From Pycnopodia helianthoides (taxonomy: Eukaryota; Echinodermata; Asteroidea; Forcipulatida; Asteriidae): 64,000 nt of DNA. The translations under genes and the position numbers were made by a program. The notes under the pieces were generated by a model. The model saw only the letters and a program-made list of their open reading frames with translations, made no database searches and was not told the DNA's origin. Positions within the stretch are counted from its first letter, which is position 1; every line of letters begins with the position of its first letter. This document shows positions 59,101-64,000 of the stretch, piece after piece. The DNA lies in contig CM063254.1 in the NCBI GenBank assembly GCA_032158295.1, positions 5,734,326 through 5,798,325 on the forward strand, given 5' to 3'.

Positions 59101-61288
59101 ACCACCACACTTTCTATCTCTCAGAAGAGACTCATAAATGGGTGTTATCCATAAAAGGGTTGCAAATCAGGCACACTTGCCCTATAGCCGTAGCAAAAGT
59201 CATTCTTCGGGACCAGGCCTCACCCATACAGGCCCCCAGTGTGGTGATGGGCACAATTCTGAGCACTACACACAGATCGTTTCCTCAGTACATGGTGTGG
59301 TAGAGGGGGGAAGGTTGGTTGGTTGGTCACTAATGTAACAGCAGTCCGCGGCAGTACTTACTGGCTGTCCCATTGAAGAGACTTGGTGAGGAGGGGATAG
59401 CCATGTTGGAGAGATTACTGGCGCTGGCGTAGCCGTTCATGCTGGAGTAGGAACCTGTACTGCCGTTACTACTGTGCGGGGTGGAGATACCAGATGAATA
59501 ACCGCGTGGTGATAATGCACTACTGGGTTGAACTCGAGAGAAACCTAAGCACGGAAACAAAAGAAAGAAGGGATCGTCAGGGAGGTACCAAAGCTGTTAA
59601 TACTTAACAATCATCATCAAAGAAGTAAGAAGTGCAAAAGAAAAACTTCAAATACAAAAAAAGGATTTTAAAAATTTGAAAGAGGTCCAGTATTCTCAAA
59701 ATAATTGTTCCTTAGCTTTAAACTTCTCAGCAATATTCCACACAGAAAGGACCACATAACTGAAATGAGTTATCAAAATTTGAGGAGGAATGTTAAATTA
59801 ATCATTGCAACCTCTCAACCCCTAATTCTTGGCCATGTTCCCTGCTTCCAATAACAGTAATGGATGCTAACACTCCTTGTTCAAAAAGTAACCAGACTAT
59901 TTTGTCCTTCCCGCCTCGGTTTGGTTACGTTGATTAGAATGGGAGAAATCAAGATGGCCGCGCCATGATGAAGGTCTATTAGGTAAACCACTTCCCACAG
60001 TTCAGCTTACCAGATTGTTGCTCGCTACCGACTCCGTCGTGGTCACCTAAGGACAGCTGGCTTCCAAACGAGGTCATGGGTACAAGACCACCGGAGCCAC
60101 CAGAGTTGTTGATTGCTGGGGAACGAGGGGCGGTTATTGGAAGCTGATTGCGAGGCATGCTGTACAGAGCCTCGGCAAGATCGGCAGCTCTCTTCAAGAT
60201 GATCTCCTGTAAACCAGAACACGAGAGCAGTTTCAAAATTTGTGTTCCATCTCATTTTGTTTCAATTCAGCGTTTTAGACAAACTTACAAAATGAATGTC
60301 CAGAAGGGCCCCCCGGTTTTGTGAAGTCCTGAGGAGAACCCTGTTGTAGGTTCTTTCGTTTGTTGGGTTCCCCAGAGATTACTTATGTGGGGTTTGCAGA
60401 AACCCATTGTTGGTGTTAAATATTTGTAACAAGTTTCCATAAAAAAAGTCCCAACTTATGCATTATTAGATAGTAAATGTAATGATTTCTAGCAATATAC
60501 CTGCATGCTCAAAGGTTGGATGTTGTTGGTACAGCTTTCTTCCTACTGCTCAGTTTACTGTATTTTGAGTTGTCCAATATTAATGCCAACTTAACTCAAA
60601 TTTTATACGAGCTGATTTAACTTAGACAGTGTGCAATGGTAGGAAGACGGACACAAAGTGATTTGCTAACATAAATACACTGTTATTAATCATTCTGAAC
60701 AGCAGGAATCTAGCAGTCACATGTGTTTAGATCAAACTGCAAAACAATCATTAATTGTATCTCGTTGAACCGTCAGAGGGAAATGAAGAGAGGACAAGAC
60801 AAAAAAGAAAAATGGAGGGGTGAGAGATGTAGTGAAGAACAATCTTTGAACTCAATGCAGCAGGAGATTCAAGTTCAGATAAGAAGTGAATAGATAAATT
60901 GAAATAAATAAATCTTCTTAAAGTTCAGGTTCCATCATGCATGTCAGCATGTCAATGAAGGAAGACACTATCTTAGAAGGTTACTCGACTTAGGACAAAA
61001 ATGTACACAGTTGTCGGAAAGAATCAATTTTCTGCATTTCCCGGATGTAGTTCACACCGAGAGTTTCCCTACCTTGGGAAGCCTTTCTTGGTCACCGGGA
61101 TGTCTGGGTACCAGCTTGCTGAGTCTCTGGAATCCGTAATCTATGGTGGGCTCTGTGAGTGAGACGTAGACAAAGCGGCCCGGTGCTCCCTTGCAGAACT
61201 GTTTGGATTTGTAGGATAGAGTGACTTCCACGACGCCGGGGATGTGCCTGGGCGGAGTCTGGACCCGAATGGCATGGGACGTGATCAG
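52916..61288 (-). CDS. EBF: COE/EBF (Collier/Olf/Early B-cell factor) transcription factor, 3' exons; 5' exons off the right edge
   Basis: Zinc-knuckle/IPT/HLH transcription factor of the COE family. In animals the family acts in neuronal and mesodermal differentiation. Exons on minus: 61288-61073 (72 codons, end of the IPT/TIG domain: [38 protein letters not shown]), 60206-60011 (helix 2, [20 protein letters not shown], then Gly/Ser linker), 59544-59362 (Ser-rich, [20 protein letters not shown]), 57003-56767 (Pro/Ser-rich, then [20 protein letters not shown], the conserved COE transactivation motif), and a candidate last exon 53025-52916. Phases run 0,1,1,1 and fit throughout. Exons for the DNA-binding domain and the start of IPT are not in 61.3-64 kb, so they lie to the right. 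The first four exons are certain; the last is tentative. Confidence 0.93.
53026..56766 (-). other. EBF last intron (if the terminal exon is right)
   Basis: 3.7 kb, with a (GT)n run at 54835-54851 and a 36-bp tandem repeat at 56231-56312. An 80-codon minus frame at 54367-54609 is open but shows no COE feature or phase-fitting acceptor, so it is not called. Confidence 0.45.
56231..56312. repeat. 36-bp tandem repeat rich in TGATCA
   Basis: ATCAATGAACTTGACAAATC begins at 56231 and 56267 and a third partial unit starts at 56303. The unit contains AATAATTGATCAGTTGATC-type palindromes. The preceding 100 bases hold more TGATCA/TTGATCA words. Confidence 0.8.
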
Positions 61289-64000
61289 CTGCAGACAGAA
61301 TGAGAATTACCAGAACCATGATCAAACTTCTGGCCTTTTAAAGTTTCTGTTGAGACATCTATCATTTTTTTTGCTTTTGAAAGATGAGATGTTTTAAAAG
61401 AGAGGAGTCTTTTGGGGATTTTTTTTCCTTTAAAGTTTTTTTGCATAAATGAGGAATATCCAAAAGGCCATTACTATAGAAAAAGAGTAACAACATCATT
61501 GTCAAAAAGTTTCCTTGGATGGAAAATTAAGTACCAAACATCCAAGAAAGTAATTGTCAATTAAACCTTTGGCAACCAAAGTGACCATAACCTACGTGGT
61601 TCGTATCATGCCCGTTGTTATAGCCAGTTTAGCAACAGAGGGCAACAGCATTTCAACTGGAATCATTCCGCCCCGAAAAACAAAAACAAAGATCTCCCCC
61701 GAAATGGAAAATTTCCAACTTTAATATTCCACCAATCATTTCTAGAACAGAAGTAATAATAAAAAGGTCTAGACCATGTAACATGTGACATCACATGTTT
61801 ACAGAAGAGCCACAGCGACCGGACTTCCTGTTTGTATAATTTGTACACAGCTCCGATAGGAGAAAACATTCGGTCTTACATTCCATGGAGATTGCACCGT
61901 CTTAATTTGTTATCAAATTTTGATATGAAGAAAGGGGCACATATCAAAACCTGTTCATCTGTTATTTTTAACACTCTTGACATTATGTGGACATTATGAC
62001 ACGAAATGTAAACAATTTCCATATGACCAGTGTAGTATCTTGCCAGCCAGAAAGGCACTGGAATGTACGAGGTCACTCTTTTTGTGAAAAACAAAGTTTA
62101 TACGGTCTAAACTTCCCAAGACGCTTTCACATGAGATAGCGTGCTACTAATTCAGCCATTTCTGGACATGTACACACTAGCTAAAAACAAATACTATTTA
62201 AAAAAAGTAAGTTTCAATGCTTTATAATGTTAACCAGTTTAACCAGTTCACACTGGATGTCGCGTTGACTTGCCAATATTTTCCCTGCTAGAATTCGGGT
62301 GACGAGCATTTTTGTCATTTTTTTGTGTCACATCGGAGCGTGGTCAGAGCCATATACACTCCCCGTGTAATGCTTCATTTCACCCACACAAAGAGGGACA
62401 GTTGGTGGTGGAAAAAACATGTAAACTTCTGCCCTTGTGCCGGTGGCTATTGTGAAATCCTCGATTCCAGGAAGAGGATTACGTGTTATCGAGAGGCTTC
62501 CTCTATTTCATTCCATTGTATTTTGGCTCAATGGAGGTAAGTCCGAGCGAACCGAGATTCCAGCCTTGGTTCCGGCCATGGGCAAAATTGGCGGCCGTGT
62601 CTCACGGCTGAGGTTTTGCTGTTCACGATGCGTAAATAAGTTTACGGTGCGTGAATAAGTTCACGGTGCGTGAATATTGTGTTTTCTCAAAAAAAGAAAC
62701 AACAAATCATTTGGTTTCTTTGTGCCTGTGGTACTCTCAAAGAAAAATGATTTTGGCAATTCCGCTAAAATAATCCCATCAGGCTGGAAGGGGAAAAAAA
62801 TGGAAGATCCCCAGCGATAAATGAATTAAGTAAATTGTTACCATAATACAAAGCTAAAGTCTATGTGAGAAATGCTCACATGCATAGCGCCCTCGCTGAT
62901 CAATGCGTCTCAACAACAAAAAAACGATCGGTGGGAATCATCGCGCGCAAAACACAAATCAAGAGAATAATCCCGCAATCCACAGAGAGAGGTATCTTAA
63001 TACAAAAAATAGGCCCTCGTGGATCATAGTTGGCTCTACCCCGAAAAAAACCTACACAGGAATTTCTTAATTTTTGTCATCATCTTTCTATCTTATTATT
63101 TTTTTGTTCTATTATTTGATCGGAGATTCCCAGTGTCCCATCCACGGAGAAATCAGACAAAAAACCCGTCTTTCAATTAAAGAGAGAATGAACAAGAGAG
63201 CCTGGCCCGGGGCAATACACAGCACCTCTGAATAAGGCACTGTGTTTAATAGCGGCCAGCAACCTTTATCATCCATTCCCCTATTGTCCAGAGACAATGC
63301 CAGTGTTGTCATGGGATCGCCAAGGGGCTACAAATATTAAAAAGAAAAAGAAAGAAAAAAAAAAACAGGAAAATTTCACCTCATCAAAAAAACAGAAGTG
63401 AGATTTCGAAAAAAAAGGGGTTTTTATTGGTTGATGGTGGCAATAACAAATTAAGGCTTAAATATAGGCTTAATATTGTATTCCATTTTTTTAAATTCTT
63501 TTCAGATTTACTTACTCTAGACTCTCGAGATAAAGAGAAATGGAATCCATGTTAAATTAATATCAAACAACCTATTTCAATATTTCGATCTTCAATAACA
63601 ACTGAACAGAAAACTGCTTCGTTCCCTCAACAAATTTGCTAATTTGTAATGCCTTTTTCCTGTTTCATTCTTACCCCAATTCCACAGTGCTAAAACTTTT
63701 GCAAACTAACACCAACCTCTGCTCATAGGTTTAATGTTGAAAAATCGGCATTCTCTACTCAAAACAAAGTTAAGTTGCTCATGTTGAAAAAAAAAAAGTG
63801 GTCCACTTTTCTCAATCATTCAATATTTTGGTTGAAAATGCACACACACAAATCTGCAGCCGAGTTTTCAGTAAGATTCATTCTTTCCTTAGTTACAGAT
63901 TTGGCGTCACACATCTCTAAATCAAAATTCAATTTCAGAACTATTATACCAACGGATTTTTGGGGGAAAGTAGATTTGTTAAAACCATCTAGTTTTTGAG
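61289..64000. other. EBF intron (upstream part), no exon seen
   Basis: I looked on the minus strand for the EBF DNA-binding domain, the zinc knuckle and the start of the IPT domain and found none. The stretch contains one copy of a dispersed repeat (61769-61980) and AT-rich DNA with poly-A runs. ORFs here are short and show no family resemblance. Confidence 0.6.
61769..61980. repeat. Dispersed repeat, second copy of 4447-4632
   Basis: Shares TAGACCATGT, ACATCACATGTTTACAGAAG, GGACTTCCTGTTTGTATAAT and the CTGTTATTTTTAACACTCTT end with the POLL-intron copy, in the same orientation. Confidence 0.5.

Noticed and set aside
61289..64000. Upstream EBF exons (DNA-binding domain, zinc knuckle)
   Set aside because: Searched on the minus strand and not found; they must lie beyond the right edge.

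Overview
This is a window of animal nuclear DNA. It has AT-rich introns, small exons with GT..AG borders, long non-coding stretches and many short transposable elements. Three conserved genes can be read by translating and phasing exons. They are the 5' half of DNA polymerase lambda (POLL, minus strand, running off the left edge), a complete CCT7 gene (TCP-1 chaperonin eta subunit, plus strand, 11 coding exons, 547 aa), and the 3' half of a single COE/EBF transcription factor gene (minus strand, entering from the right edge). The EBF lacks the duplicated helix 2 of vertebrate EBFs, so an invertebrate is likely. The repeat families (tRNA-headed SINEs and several MITE families) resemble what I remember from echinoderms, especially sea stars. 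That placement is an inference, not a database result.

Layout: 1-800 holds repeat sequence at the left edge. 803-6527 is POLL (minus): a BRCT exon, a linker exon and the first exons of the lyase/fingers region; the palm exons are outside. 6528-6991 is a 464-base head-to-head intergenic region, probably a shared promoter. 6992-33778 is CCT7, starting with a six-base coding exon (ATGATG) and ending with the Gly-Arg tail; its introns carry most of the SINEs and MITEs. 33779-36690 is a possible long 3' UTR containing two MITEs. 36.7-48.3 kb is intergenic between convergent genes and is full of repeats: tandem tRNA-like units, a 1.9-kb element with ~180-bp inverted ends, a MITE, a LINE 3' fragment and a 29-bp minisatellite. 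48.3-52.9 kb has few repeats and may be the EBF 3' UTR. 52916-61288 holds the EBF exons (end of the IPT domain, helix 2, Ser/Pro-rich activation region and a candidate last exon). 61.3-64 kb is EBF intron.

The three genes do unrelated jobs: base-excision and end-joining repair, cytosolic protein folding, and neural/mesodermal transcription control. Most of the unusual material is in repeat architecture, in the shared POLL/CCT7 promoter, in a frame break at the start of POLL and in the undecided C-terminus of EBF. I found no rRNA genes, no convincing functional tRNA, no CRISPR array and no obviously new gene system.
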